DNA of 64,000 nucleotides from Urophycis tenuis (GCA_036785325.1 JAXIVH010000001.1:17087218-17151217); one strand, 5' to 3'. Counted from the first letter of the stretch, positions 1 to 13,205 are shown. Program-made: numbers and translations. Notes: generated from the letters alone by a model not told the origin.

Positions 1-48
1 AATTGCAGAGACCAAATTTCCCTCACGGGATCAAAAGAGTAATTCTAA
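1..48 (+). repeat. 3' tail fragment of tRNA-derived SINE
   Basis: The opening bases match the 3' end of the SINEs at 1806-2084 and 39047-39329 (GCAGAGACCAAATTTCCC, then the GGGATCAAAAGAGTAA end). Only the tail lies inside the window. Confidence 0.7.
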
Positions 49-164
49 GAAGTCTAAGAATGCCGATGGAGCACAGGTACGGTGCGAGACCTCTGCAGAA
101 CCAAAGGGGGGGGGGGGGGGTGGTCAGGGTCCGGGTCGTCGGCGGGGAGACCGGGTCATCTCAC

Positions 165-1689
165 CTGGTCCTCGTCGTTCAGCAGCTTGGTGAGCTCGGG
201 CACGGCGCGTGTGGCCAGCTCGGCGTCGTCCTGGTAGTTGATCAGGTGGATGATGGCGTTCTTCAGCATCTGCGAGGGCTCGGCGAGCTTCTGCACGTTG
301 GTCATCTGGGTGGGGTCCGTCTGCGTGGACAGGATGGAGATGCCCTATCTGGGTGGGGTCCGTCTGCGTGGACAGGATGGAGATGCCCTCGGGCAGCGTC
401 TCGGGGTACATGGCGGCCCGCACGCGCTGGGCCCGGGTCAGGGTGCCATGGTCCCCCAGGTCTGGAGGGAGAGGAGAGAGGAGAGAGGATAGAAGAGAGA
501 GAGGAGAGGGGAGAGAGAGAAGAGAGAGAAGAGAGAGAAGAGAAGAGAGAAGAGAGAAGAGAGAAGAGAGAGGAGAGAAGAGAGAAGAGAGAAGAGAGAA
601 GAGAGAAGAGAGAAGAGAGAGAAGAGAGGGGAGAGGGGAGAGGGGAGAGGGGAGAGGGGAGAGAGAAGAGAGAGGAGAGAGAGGAGAGAGAAGAGAGAGG
701 AGAGAGAGGAGAGAGAGGAGAGAGAGGAGAGAGGAGAGAGAGGAGAGAGAGGAGAGAGAGGAGAGGAGAGGAGAGAGGAGAGAGAGGAGAGAGAGGAGAG
801 AGAAGAGAGGAGAGAGGAGAGAGGAGAGGAGAGAGGAGAGGGGGAGAGGGGAGAGAGAAGATAGAAGAGAGAGAAGATAGAAGAGAAGAGAAGATAGAAG
901 ATAGAAGAGAGAAAAGAGAAGAGAGAAGAGAGAGGAGAGAAGAGAGAAGAGAAGGAGAGAGAGAAGAGAGAGAAGAGAGAGAAGAGAGGAAAGAGAAGAG
1001 AGAAGAGAGAGGAGAGAAGAGAGGGATCACAGCTTGCCCTTGTGGTCTGGTTGTGTGTTCAAACAGCCTTTAAAAAAAAAGACTAAACAGGGCAGTGGGA
1101 ACAGTGTCCACCGTACCGTTTAATCCGCATCATGTTTCTGTTCTGTTCTGTCGTTTCTCTCATGGGGAGAAAGTCTTATAAGCTGTCCCTCGGCTGCACT
1201 TTATTTCCATGTTTCCATCCCAGTATGTGCTCTCATTGTAATTCTTCCATTGTGCAAATACATAACCCAAACTAATATATATATATATATAATATAATTC
1301 AATAAAACCATTTAACAAAAATAACGTTATTAAAACAAAGTCACGGCGCAGATGCAGACCAAAGCGCTGGGAGTCGCAAGAATCTTCAGAAACCCAAAAC
1401 CCCCAAAACGTCGGAGCGTCTACGGTAGACGCCCCCATCATCAACCGAACGGCGTGTGCGGTTCACGGCGTCTTAACGCGCACGCGGACACGAGCGCACC
1501 GTGTGTGTGTGCCTGCCTACCTTCGTCTCCCGACATGGTGGTGGTGGTGGTGACGGTGTAGTGCTTGGACGTGTAGTCGGCGCCGTCGTCGGTCCGCACC
1601 GTGTTGGCGCCCGACTGGATGCCGGAGTCCGTGCCGTAGTAGGAGTGCTGCCACTCCTCCACCATCACCCTGCCATCCGCTTCAGCCAA
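165..1689 (-). CDS. jup: Junction plakoglobin (gamma-catenin), N-terminal exons, partial
   Basis: Two coding exons on the minus strand, 1689-1521 then 461-165, each with AG/GT boundaries and a shared phase-1 junction. The first encodes a stretch with EEWQHSYYGTDSGIQSGAN, matching the plakoglobin N-terminus (TEWQ...DSGI.SGAN) with the DSGxxS degron-like motif, then a Thr-rich stretch. The second encodes TRAQRVRAAMYPETL, the alpha-catenin-binding region (NVQKLAEPSQMLK) and LINYQDDAELATRAVPELTK, the start of the armadillo repeats. Plakoglobin links desmosomal and classical cadherins to the cytoskeleton; beta-catenin is the close alternative, but the N-terminal exon and the hap1/gast/keratin neighbours favour plakoglobin. 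The initiator Met is not in these exons: the open frame enters at the 1689 splice acceptor, so a short upstream coding exon must exist and was not located. The 3' exons lie beyond the left edge. A 43-bp tandem duplication at 304-389 shifts the frame in the second exon. Confidence 0.87.
304..389. repeat. 43-bp perfect tandem duplication inside a jup exon
   Basis: Positions 304-346 and 347-389 are identical 43-bp copies. 43 is not a multiple of three, so the minus-strand reading frame that encodes ISILSTQTDPTQ is read once in frame, then in a wrong frame that never returns to the armadillo sequence. Removing one copy restores continuous plakoglobin homology on both sides. It may be an assembly artefact, an allele, or a true lesion. 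Confidence 0.9.
466..1024. repeat. Long polypurine (GAGA/GAAGA) tract in a jup intron
   Basis: About 560 bp of almost pure purine on the plus strand (GAGAGAAGA-type units with runs of GGGGAGA), in the intron between the two jup exons. It produces long meaningless Glu/Arg and Ser/Leu reading frames on both strands. The tract begins within a few bases of the splice acceptor at 462-463, so it also forms the pyrimidine-rich strand of the transcript there. Confidence 0.9.
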
Positions 1690-1805
1690 CTGGCGGGGAG
1701 AGAAACGACACAGGAGTCAAGACACGCTCGTTGGGCCCACTGCGGTGGTGGAAAAAGCCCCCGTTTCCCCCGAGAGTCCACGGTGATAAAATGGGTTGGG
1801 GGGGG

Positions 1806-2084
1806 GGGCAGCCGCGGCCTACTGGTTAGGGCTTCGGACTTGTAACCGGAGGGTTGCCGGTTCGAACCCCGACCAGTACGAACGGCTGAAGTGCCTGTGA
1901 GCAAGGCACCTAACCCCTCACTGCTCCCCCGAGCGCCGCTGTTGGCAGCTCACTGCCTCGGGATTAGTGTGTGCTTCACCTCACTGTGTGCCTCACCATC
2001 ACTGTGTGCTGAGTGTATTTCCACTAATTCACGATTGGGTTAAATGCAGAGACCAAATTTCCCTCACGGGATCAAAAGAGTAAC
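1806..2084 (+). mobile_element. tRNA-derived SINE, full-length copy
   Basis: Starts GGGGCAGCCGCGGCC, with an A-box-like CTACTGGTTAGGGC and a B-box GGTTCGAACCCC, then a non-tRNA body (GAGCAAGGCACCTAACCCC, CACTGCTCCCCCGAGCGCC) and a 3' end GGGATCAAAAGAGTAA. The tRNA-like head with pol III boxes plus an unrelated body and a shared 3' end defines it. A second full copy is at 39047-39329 and a tail fragment at 1-48. It lies just upstream of the 1521-1689 jup exon. Confidence 0.85.
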
Positions 2085-4330
2085 TCTTCTTCAACTAAAC
2101 AACCGCAAATTAACATGACAACAAAAATAAAAATCTCATTCTAGTTTTTAACAATAGGGTAATGTTGGACAGAGGAGTGGGGCCGCGTGTAACCTCGAGA
2201 CTCCTATTCTACAGTCTGCACAGACGTAGACAAATGTGAGGCTAACCCCAATTGGGGAACTCAATTGGGAAGAGGAACAAAAAAAACAAAACATGAACAA
2301 CTCTTTGGCGAAGAAGACAGGACAGGACAGACAGGCCGCCTCCTCGCTTACTTTTCATCGACATTGTATCCCGGTCTCGGAAACCAACCAAGTGGCGCTC
2401 TCCTACAGAAAACACACAAAAAGAAAACAGGGAGGGATTAAACAGCAGTTCTCACATTAATACATCTGATTCAGAAGAGAACAACCCACCGCCCTTTTTC
2501 ACAGGTGAACCGATATTCAAACGAGACACGTTGGCTCAATGACTTTCTGTCCTGAGTCTACTTTCGCGACCTCGCTCACAAAATGTCAACACAGCGCACA
2601 CTTGTCTGTGTGTGCGGCAGCTGGACCGTGCCCGGAGACCAGGCGGGAAAGGCAACCCTATGGCAGGAATGTCAGCCACTCGGCCCTGCCGGCCTTTGAC
2701 CCGATAGCCTCCGCCCGTAGAGCCGTGAGAGTTGGACCGCGTGCTGCTGCTGCTGACGCAGAGTATCGACGCTCACAAACTGGCTGGGCCGGTTTCTGTC
2801 TGTAACGACGGCTGGAAGAGTCACACACACACACACACACACCCACACACACACACACACCCACCCAACCCTATCTCTCTCTCTCTCTCTCTCTCTCTCT
2901 AGCTAGTAAGTGAGCTAGTGGCTTCAGGCAAATACGGGGCGTGTTCCCAGCATGGACATCTCTCACGCTACCTTGAGCAGGTTTGTTCCTGTCTGCTCAG
3001 GTTTCCCCCCTCCCCCTTACTCCAAGTTTCTCTCTGTGCATTGTAACTCCTGTACAATATTTCCTGATTGTTTAATCACTTTAACTGGCCTGTTTCCAAT
3101 CAACCGCACACTACCTGCCCATTAAATATTCAAACTTAATCTCAATATGACGCTCTGAAAATGTTTAAAATGTGCCTTTTATTTCCAGTGTCTCTGTCAT
3201 GTCTAAAATTGTGACGCTATGCCCCAAGTAATGTGGCCAAGCTGCTGCGTTATACAATAAGGGCGCTTCCCATGATCTTCCCAAATTCTTGTTTTCTCGT
3301 CAAATTCTTGTTTCTGTTCACAATTGTGGAAATTCCTGACCCGCAAGTCCGTCCACTCGCCTACCCACCGGGCTACCTGCACGCACTCTGCAGTGCGCCC
3401 CACATTGCCCCCACAGCACCCCACATTGCCCCACATTGCCCCACATTAACCCGATCAGAGTCTTCCCCGAGGCTGGGCGCACCTGTTGCTAAAGCTAGCG
3501 AGTGAGTCGCGCATTTTTTGGGGTTGTGTGCGTTCCAACTTTACTTCAACCGTTCAAATGCATAGCATGTGGCGTGTGAGCGCGCCAACAGCGTTTCCCA
3601 CTGTGTGTGCACTGGCGTGCAGTGCAGTGTTGTAAAGATGTTTGCGGTGTCGGGGCGGTGCGACCGGCGTGACTTGATTCCTCGCCGCTCGCCTGGAGGG
3701 CTCAGCGCTGTGGCTCTGTGTGTGTGCCTGTGACTGACTGACTGACTGAGTGCTTCTAGAACGAGGGCCACACAGGGAATTGAATGGAGTGGCCCGTTAT
3801 AACCAGAGCTATGCAGAAGCATTCAGTGCCGAGTTAAGAGGCCATTGTGGCCGGTGCCAAGATGGCTATTGTGAGGACAATTTGTTTTTTTTTACGCTCC
3901 GCATAAAAACCACTATCTGTACGAGGAATAATACACACCAAGCACTGGGGCACGGTAGGAACAGATAGATTGGAGGTTGGTAGAACATCCCCATTATAAC
4001 CGTCACACTGTAAAAATAACGCTTCACAAAGCCACAGATGACTGGCAGTCCATGCAGCAGATGTTTAAGAACATGTTAACATCTGTAACAGTGAGAACTG
4101 CGGTCGTCTGGTCGCGGGACACGTAGGTTCACTTTGTAGCCGCCGTCGTCTTGGAATCAGCGAAGATCTACCTCGCGTGTTGAGACAAACTAGGAATGCG
4201 TCCTGCAGGGGCTGCGGAGGCACGGACATGTTTGGTGTTTCTGCCTTTCTGCCGAGAAACACGTTCTCTCAAAAGACACGTTGATAGGATGTCCCCTTTT
4301 TCCTCAGAAACGGCGAAATGAAATAAAAAA
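2085..4330. other. jup 5' intronic/upstream sequence, no gene recognised
   Basis: No exon with family similarity was found. The stretch holds (CA)n at 2821-2862, (CT)n at 2875-2901, and a short repeat of CCCCACATTG units near 3398-3448. Open frames here lack any recognisable motif. Confidence 0.5.
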
Positions 4331-4339
4331 AATCTAAAA

Positions 4340-4405
4340 AAAAAAATCTAAAGATTCCCTCGGGATGAATAAAGTATCCATCCCTCTCCATCTATCTCTC
4401 TAAAT
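4340..4405 (+). repeat. LINE-like 3' tail fragment
   Basis: CTCGGGATGAATAAAGTATCC followed by a TCCATCTATCTCTCT run is typical of the 3' ends of fish non-LTR retrotransposons, which finish in short tandem repeats. No coding part is attached. Confidence 0.5.
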
Positions 4406-5062
4406 AAGCTGCTCATACGGCAAATGGTTCGAAGTCCGCCATGTGCTACGCAGGCTGTAGCTTTGTACGAGCGTGAGTGCTAGCAGAACACCCGGCCCGG
4501 TACAGCTGGTTCCATTACCAAACGCTCGCTACAGCGCGGTTATCTCTCCGGCATTTGGCTCACCTCCCCACACTTCTCCAGGGGCCCCCGATGTGTGTAA
4601 TCTGCGATTCAAAATACATTCCCCTTATCTTAAAAGCCCTTCTGCATTCCCAAAATATCCCCACAGAAGACGTGATGCTGAACAGGGAACGGGGGCACAG
4701 CCGGCGCGTGGGGGATGTCTACCGCCGAGCCACAAAAGGGACACAGATGTGCTTGTAAACGCATGCTTCTGTCAGAAACGATACTTACAGTGGTCTTGTT
4801 CTGACCATTTCCCCTTTCTTTTCGACAAAATGCAGCCAAATGAGGTTGTTCAAGAGGTAAGGTAGTGGTGCTTGACCCTTGGCCCAGGTTGAGATATTAC
4901 AATAACAATAAAAAAAAAAAAAGGTTGGGCTGTTGATAAAACCATCGCATAAAGCCACTTTTATGAACATCGCTAAATTCCTTCCTCAGAATGAGGATTC
5001 TGCTCTTGCTACGATTAAAAACACACACAGAAGATAATATCGTTTTTGATCGACAAATGGTG

Positions 5063-5202
<140 letters not shown>

Positions 5203-6876
5203 CTCAGTCCCAGCATTCAGCACAATAAGCAGTAATGGCGTTGGCCTGTGGAGACTCCACTGTCCTGGGCGAGCCATTGGGTTCGGCCAACTGCTGCAGT
5301 GCTTTGACACACTCAGCATATCGCCATGGTAACGGGAAATCGGACCACTAGCTGGGGGGGGGGGGGTTCACGCGGTGGACGTTTCGGGTAAACCGGTGGT
5401 CGGTTGGTGGAAATGGTTGCCGTTGGGTTGTATTGTATTGTTTTGTATTTTTTTCCCCCAAAGCCCAACATCTTCCCGGCCGTGCCGACGCTAACCAACC
5501 GGGGAAACAGAGCAACTGTTATGTTTCTGTCTGGACTTTGTCCGCCTCCAGTCCGCCATCGAGTTAATAAACAACACACTACCTACCGTACCTTGGTCCA
5601 ACCTTTTACGAGAGGCGGAAGCAACTAACGCAAGACTGAAAGTACAACTCTGTGTACAGCGAGATAAAAAAAGGGCCAATAAATAAATTGACTTTAGCTG
5701 CCAGCGGCAGGACTGTGAGGCCGGTGTGACATTCTGAGCCAACTTGGTACAGACAGAGAGAGAGAGAGTGTGTGTGTGTGTGTGTGTCTGTGTGTGTGTG
5801 TGTGTGTCCTCGTCCTCCTGAATACTTCATCAGAGCCCATGCAGGGTTCACCATGTCCACTCAGGCCAGCCCTCCCCCCCCCCCCCCCCCTAGTCAAACA
5901 CATGCGCTACCCCACAAGGCCTTCCAAGTGCCATGGTGACTGCATCAGCTATAACAGACATTATTACTGAGAAAAGAGTAGAAGGGAAAAAAAAAAATAA
6001 ATAAATACCCCAAGCCGCTCCTCCCTCATTCTCAGATAGGGAGTGTCCTGTTCTCGGTGTTGCTGTGGAGCAATCTGTGGGCGTTTGCTTGTGTTGGGCG
6101 CGGCCTTCCCCTCAGCGCACCTTAAAAAGCCAAAGGGCTTTTTTCGGTGCGGTGCAGCCGTGAAACTCTTACTCTCTACCGGCGGGGGCAGGCCGCAGCC
6201 GCCCGGGACAGGTGGCGGTGGGCGATGGAGTCGCTCAGTCATTAAGGCGTACGTACGCACACGCGTTGTGCTGTGGAGAGTGAGCCAAACTTTGTGGAGG
6301 GGTTTTTTTTTTTTTGGTTGTTTTTTTTTTTTTTTACACAAACATCACATCTGCGTGGGTCGTGTCTGGACGTGAAGCTCAGAGGAAGAGAGACAGAGAG
6401 AGACAGAGAGACAGAGAGACAGAGAGACAGAGAGAGAGAGAGAGAGCAGCCCAGCTGAGTAATCCTGAGTTACACAAACACACTGCCCCACCCAAAACCT
6501 AAATGAGCGGACGTAGGCAAAACAGACAGGCTTTTATGCAATTGGTTTGTTATCTACAACCCCCCCCCCCCCCCCCCCCCCCAAACAAATAAAATGTTCA
6601 GTGATTTAAATCAAAATGTTACAATGCGCAATTGAACACATGTAAAAAGTATTTTGTCTTGATTGTCATTAATTATGTTTCTAGACCAAAGGCGTGGGCA
6701 ACAAACACCCAGACTTTTTATCTGTTGATCTGAGGCGGGGGGGGGGTTAGGACATGGGGTGCATCATTAGAGCAGATTATACTCCCATTACTCCACATCT
6801 GTAAAGCTTCATGCACCATCTGCACTAGAACCGCCTCGCCCACTTGACCACCACACCATGACCCCACCCCCTTGCT

Positions 6877-7021
<145 letters not shown>

Positions 7022-7216
7022 CTATATTGATCCTGATACTGATGGCGGCTACACGCAACATGAGCATGCACAAATGGACACACGCAGCCACTTTATGTTA
7101 AAGACTGCAAAGGCAGTTGAGTGGCTGGGTGTCTAGCAAATGAGAGTTTGATCAACTGTGATTGATAGTCAGTTTACCCCAATGCCTGTACAACAACAGC
7201 CTCTTTTACATGAGAG

Positions 7217-7336
7217 GTCCCGCAACATTGCCGTAAAGAGGAATTTCACTGCTGCACAAGAATTTCACTGCGGCGCAAGAATTTAACTGATGTACATTGT
7301 TATCCAGCATGTGACAATAAACTTGAAACTTGAAGA
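7217..7336 (+). repeat. LINE-like 3' tail with AATAAA and TTGAAACTTGAA end
   Basis: The run GAATTTCACTGCTGCACAAG is repeated in variant form, followed by TGTACATTGTTAT, GTGACAATAAACTTG and AAACTTGAA. This matches the 3' ends of fish L2/CR1-like elements that carry a poly(A) signal and end in short repeats. Non-autonomous fragment only. Confidence 0.55.
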
Positions 7337-10300
7337 TCCACCAATATGTTGGCTTTGCTTCCTTTCATAAAGCAGGGAGGGGTTTGAAGCAGAAAGGTTG
7401 AAATCCCCTGGTGAAGGGTCATGGGTCACATCAACGTCTTCAAAACGTCACTCTGTCCCACCATGCAAGTTCAGCCTTTTAACACGGATGTCCATTTGGC
7501 TTGGTCAACACCTCTACCGCCTTAAAGACCGAAGGACAATGCCACCCCCCCCCCCCCCCCCCCATTCCACGTTTATATGTGTCATAGAGCAGGCGAGGTG
7601 GAATAATGCCACAACATTTCCACCTTGAATGGCAGAGACACTGGGTTTGGAAGGCAACGGAGAACTCTCAAACGCCGACCCTTTGCCCCCATCAACTCAT
7701 CGCGTCCCTCTTTTGCGCCTCTCCGGGCGGCCTAGAGTTCGATGGCATCGCTGCGCAGCATGAGCTAATTGGCTAACTGTTTGGTACAAATCAATAAGAG
7801 CGGATGTGCAGTGATGCGCGCCTAATGGGGTTATTGTGGCGGTGACAGGAAGTGGCAGCTCGGCCCCTTAAACAGCCGGGGAGCAGCTGATAAACTGTAG
7901 TGCCGCGCCGCACGTGGCCACATCTGTTTCCGATAACTTTAGCGCCGTCAGTCTGACTCGTACATTGCTTGTCATGGACAATGTTTCCCAGACGCGCTTC
8001 TCTAATGCATAATGCATCTATAATCGATAAACAGGACAAAAAGGAAATGAACGTCGACAACACGGATGCACTCAGCGATTCTTTGGACGGGGCGTGCAAA
8101 GGTCCGCGATTCCCCTACAAAGTCACGGTGAGCGCAAATAGCAAATACATTGTAGGGGCTCTGGCGGCGTCCGGGGCCAGAATCTGCTCTAAATAAAGTA
8201 AACCAACAAAACAAAACACTTTTGTAAAGGAGCTTCTCAGCCCACCAGTCAAGGCATCGGCATCAATTGACGTGAAGTGCAATGCAACGTATCCACCGCG
8301 TCCACTGCACCAGTCGCTGTCCGGGACCATGAATAAAACAACATGACGTGGGGCTGGGTGTGTCCGCGACGGCAGCGCATTAAGAGGAACCACTGAGATG
8401 GGGCTGCCGGATCGGCCGGCTGGAAGACACGGAGCCGGGAGGGGAGCCGCCTCTTTACTGTCGCTGCTCCCTGCGGGCCCTCGCTGGGAATCAAAGGGGG
8501 AAATGGGAGTCTGTCTCGGAGGAGGCGTCCCGAGTGCGGAACGGGATCAGATTACAGGGAGCCCAGGCCGCACATAAAGGAGGAGGAAAGGGAAAGAGGG
8601 GGCGTGTCCAAAGGGGGGGAATAAACATCAGGGCGCACAATGGCACGGTTCACAGGAGTGTATAGAGCCCGACCAGAATAAGTCACATAAAGACCCTTTA
8701 GTCTTTTTCGGAGGAAAGCGGCTAAAAGGCCTATATTTAACCCCCTCCAAGCTCCACCACCACTGAGGCTGCATTCTTTCAGGACTTTTTGATGGGATGG
8801 GCGGGGGGGGGGATTTAACACATTATTTAATGCCCTCTGGTTTTAAATATTGGGGATACAGGAGGATGGGTCTAAAAAGAGTAAAATGGGGGAAAGGGAG
8901 CGTCTGGCCGAGCGGCCTCGGTAGCCATCGCACGGCGAGGGCTACAGGAGGAACAGACTTGTGATACTGTGTTGACTCGCCGCGTAACGAAACCAGGTCT
9001 CTGGTGACTCAGTGGGACACAATACAACACAAGAAAGAAACACTAGCTTGTATCTGTTCAGCCGAGCTCTGTTCGCTATGCCACTGGCTGGGGGGGGGGG
9101 GGGGGGGGGGGTTGGCCGCGCACACCACTGTGCATGGCTTGGCCCCTTATCTTTAACACAATCAGACAAATGATGAATATTTCAAGAAGTGCATGTTTTA
9201 GTGCGGATGGAATGAGGATAGCGAGTGAGTGAGAGTGAGCGAGTTAGAGAGAGAGAGAGAGAGAGGGAGCGAGGGAGGGGGCACTTGAAGAACAGGTGGA
9301 CTCAACTGACTCATGGTGACGAGATGAGTCTTCAGGTCTCAACAGGCACGTTGAGGTACTCCCTGTTCCGCTGTTCAGTAACAACATCAACAGCATACAG
9401 TGTATGCTTAACGTACGCAACCGCGTACCAAACGGAGAACATGAATTAGTCGTTAGTCTCGGTCCCAAGCATTCCCCTTCCAACCCCGCCCTCACTTTCC
9501 CCATGTCCCACTGGGGTGAAACTATGGGATGGGTAGAGCACCAGGCATAGGAGCTGAGAGACACCGCACGACTCATCACAGTGTGTGTGTGTGTGTGACG
9601 TGTGTGTATGTGGTTGTGCGTGTGTGTGTGTGTGTGTGTGTGTGCGTGCGTGCGCGTGCGATAAGAAGTGCAACACACAGACGAGTTAGGCAACTGTGAA
9701 ACGCTTGTCTTTTGAGTCAGTGCTTAAAAAAAAAAAGGCACAGACTCTCACATTCTTGGACGAGCAGAAGCCGTCAGCGAGAAGCAATGGCTCGGACATT
9801 CATGAGGATTCAGCCCGTCGCGGCAGACAGTCAAGACGCTGTGTGTGGGAGGTTTTCAAAAGAATTCTATAAAGGGTCCAAGTTGTGGAGCATGCCATCA
9901 GAATACAAAAAAGGACAACTAATAGGGGGGGGGGGGGGGGAGCCATTCTTAGTCTGGTTTGTTTCAACCAAGAAAGCTGTCACAAGTAAATTATTAATTT
10001 AATTGAACGTAAGGGGAGCCTGTTTTGGTTCAGGGGGAGGGGGGCAAGTGTGGGTCAGTGTCCGCTAGTCCAGTTTCACGCTGCTGTGTCAATGACCCGC
10101 TAGGGACTCGAGAAGTTACGACAACTCTGGCCACACTCTGGGCCACTGCCAGGCCCGTTATTCAAAATATAATGTACACCAAACTTTTGGTTTAAATAAA
10201 AAAAAAAAAGAGGACTGTTTCCCTATGACTACACGGTGTCTTGACACAGACACAGACACAGGAAGTACCGAAAAAAGCAGCAAAAATAAAAACCCATCAC

Positions 10301-10850
10301 ACATTCATGCCGCGTGCCTGACCCGCTGACGGTGAAGACGAACGCAGGCTTGATTAAAGATCTGCTGGAGGCTGATAACATCATCCATGTGGAAGATCCC
10401 TTGTTAAGCTCCTGGAATTCGACTCCTCTTGAGATTATGGTGGTGCCATCACACACACACACACACACACACACACACCACCTTCCCTCTGACAGGGAAA
10501 CTCAATCTGCCCTGACCCCTCGTCTCCATGGGAACAGCCCAACATACGTCCATGCGTGTGTGTGTGTGTGTGTGTGTGTGCAGTCACTGCATGTGTGTGG
10601 GTTCCTACCAGGTTCCATACAAAGTTCTGCGCTCTGAAAACGGGTCACGCTCCACCTCGGAGCGGGTGTAACCGAAGTCCGTAGGAGTCTGCGTGTGTAA
10701 CGACGTGGAATTAAACCATTCAAGTCAAGACAAAGAAGCCACAGAGATATTCCATGCAGTAATCCCCCCCCTACCCCTATTTATAAACCAGTGGATCTCT
10801 TGGACCTTTCACTGCTAATGTAGGACAATATCGTGGAAGTGGAATTAACT

Positions 10851-10852
<2 letters not shown>

Positions 10853-10918
<66 letters not shown>
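10853..10918. repeat. (TG)n microsatellite
   Basis: 66-bp TG tract in non-coding DNA. Other CA/TG tracts in this part lie at 5767-5807, 9579-9655, 10449-10478 and 10556-10580. Confidence 0.95.
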
Positions 10919-10919
<1 letters not shown>

Positions 10920-11507
10920 CTGGGATTATCATCAGTGGTACCACAGCTGTAGCTGCATGTACAGTCGTCGCCCCCCCCCCCGCCCCCAACCGAGCCCCTC
11001 TCTCTCTCTCCCCCACCCCCCCACCCACCCACACACACCCACTCACACCCACACACACACACTCACTCCTGGCCACACTGCTGTATACCACTGCAGTGGT
11101 TTGTTTCATGGCAGGGACCCAGGGCCGGCGTGCTAAAAGGGTCCAACTGGCAGGATTGTACTGACACGCAGTTTTCAACATGACACAGTTTCCAACAGCC
11201 TGGGCCGAGACTCCCCGTGTGAGGGGGTGGTTGGGTGGTATAAAAAAAACAAAACAGCGGATTAAAAAAAATGTTTGAAATGTAATGTTGTGGAACTAAA
11301 AAGCTACAACGATGAAACTGCAGGAGAAACAGCAACAGCAGGTGCACCTATACAGGTGCTTGGTATGAAACTATAATCACAATGTTCACCTTGTGTTTCA
11401 TTGTGTCAATATTCTGTCTTTTGCTTTTATCTAAAAAAAAGGGGTATGTCAGCCACACAACTTGCTCTGTTGACATACAACGTGTAGGCAATTTGTACCC
11501 CAATGGT

Positions 11508-11547
11508 ATCCCCGACAGTCACGACTGTCGTTGTGACGGTCGGGGAT
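11508..11547. other. 15-bp stem inverted repeat with alternative inner hairpin
   Basis: The left arm at 11508-11522 (ATCCCCGACAGTCAC) is complementary to 11533-11547 with one mismatch, around a 10-nt loop. Inside it, CGACAGTC (11513-11520) is also perfectly complementary to 11523-11530 with a 2-nt loop. No gene is nearby; function unknown. Confidence 0.75.
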
Positions 11548-13024
11548 TTAAGTGATGAAGAGGTTTTTTTTTTTTTTTAGATCTGCCATTAAAAACTAAC
11601 TCCGGGCTGGCCCATGTCAAAATCTGACTTTAACTCAGATCAAGGGTTGGCTTGTGAGGACTGCAAATTACCTAATCGCATAAGGAAAGCGGATGAAAGT
11701 AATTTCTGCTGAATCGTTTTGGTGTATTTACTCATAACATAAATAAGGAATTAGAAACACTCCTTTCCGCCCCCGAGCCACGACTTACTTGTGGGTCAAG
11801 ATGAGCGTAAGATAATGAAATCGTGGATTTGGCAACAACAGAGACACCACTGGTGACTTATCGGAGCTGACGACAATGGTGATGATGAAGTGGGAGTTTA
11901 GTTTTCATAAATCAGTGAGACCGTTTGCATTAGTCATTGACACAAATTATTCATGTTATAACAAGTCAACTCTGCCCCACCCAAAGTCCAACCCCAATGT
12001 ACTCCAGAGTAGAGAGAAACTTAACCAATTAAGCAACAAATACATTTGTTAAGGACACCAGAAGGTTCAAATCCCTGGTTTGGGGAAATACAGGGTTGAC
12101 GAATAACTTACGAAAGCACCAGCACATACTTGTATTCGTCACCATATATGCAATCAAACAAGAAGATCATGCTGAGTCTGCAATTACGAAAATTAAGTTT
12201 TCCATCAAGTACTTCTGCCTAAATAAAACATTGCTTCGTGATGCCCGATCCAGGTAAAAAATACACATTGTAAAAGAATAAAACGTAGGCCTATAACCAT
12301 TTTCCTTTGTAGGTAGGCCTATGTGCTACACCAAAAAAACAACGTGCGCAAGTTTACTGCCCAACTGGTGACGTTAAAGTTCGCAGAAAACAGCAATGAG
12401 GCGAAACTTGGCCTTTCCAAAAGCTCAGCTCCAAAAAAAGCCCAATTGTTTACTTTCGGCCACCAGTGAAACTAACCTGCTCTTGTTGACATTGCATTGA
12501 TCACGTCAAACTGATCAATGCCTCACAATAATGCCTGGCAATACAAGGTCTCTCTCTCCCCCCCCCCCCCCCACACACACACACATCTAACAGAACGTTT
12601 TCCCCTGAAGTTCGCTTAGATAGGCCACCTTAATTTAGTTTAGGTGATCCAACTTTTTGTACGAATTTGAGAGTCGTACTATTACTACGTACTACGTCAA
12701 ATCCACATTCACGGTGTGGCTGGCTTGCCCGAGGCATGCGGAAATGGGGCCCCAACAATGTTGGATAAACAGGTACATTTCTCAAAAACAAACAAAGCAT
12801 CAGCTAAAGTATCAGTAATGGCCGTTTGAGGATATAATACGTACATTTACAAAGACAAAATAACAAACACAACAAAACACACACACACACACACATACAC
12901 ACACTCACTCACTCACTCACACACACAAACCAAAGTCAAACTATTGAATTCGCTGTAACGACCACAAAAAAAACTACACCAAGCACAACATTTCTAACAC
13001 TAAAACGAAGTCGCCGACACGTAC

Positions 13025-13205
13025 CTTTTAGAAATTAAAAACGAGATGTTAGGTACTACTCCAGGTTCGTGTTGGTTGTACTGGAGCACGACTTCGCCAG
13101 ACACACTTTCCACCGCTGTGTCGACGATCCGCTGAACAATGAGTAACAGCGTCACCTCACTCGAGGCTCCGCCTACTTCACCACCACCGCTAGGATCGAC
13201 CCCAC
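13025..13205 (-). promoter_or_regulatory. jup: Candidate jup 5' exon and promoter
   Basis: On the minus strand this GC-rich stretch ends in CTAAAAG followed by GTACGTG, a strong donor-like site at 13024/13025, in otherwise AT-rich DNA. The strand and the position about 11 kb upstream of the first recognised jup exon fit a 5' exon. The reading frame through it has no recognisable similarity, so it is more likely untranslated. The 5' limit is a guess. Confidence 0.35.

Noticed and set aside
302..1030. Long Ser/Leu and Glu/Arg reading frames over 466-1024
   Set aside because: Produced by a purine-only tract; open in several frames on both strands and flanked by the true jup exon boundary.
2330..2370. 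Minus-strand ATGTCGATGAAAA before a GTAAGC donor as jup start exon
   Set aside because: Joining to the 1689 acceptor gives an immediate stop; the phase is wrong.
12460..12510. Minus-strand ATGCAATGTCAACAAGAGCAG before GTTAGT as jup start exon
   Set aside because: Phase fits, but there is no similarity to known plakoglobin N-termini and no promoter evidence; left unassigned.
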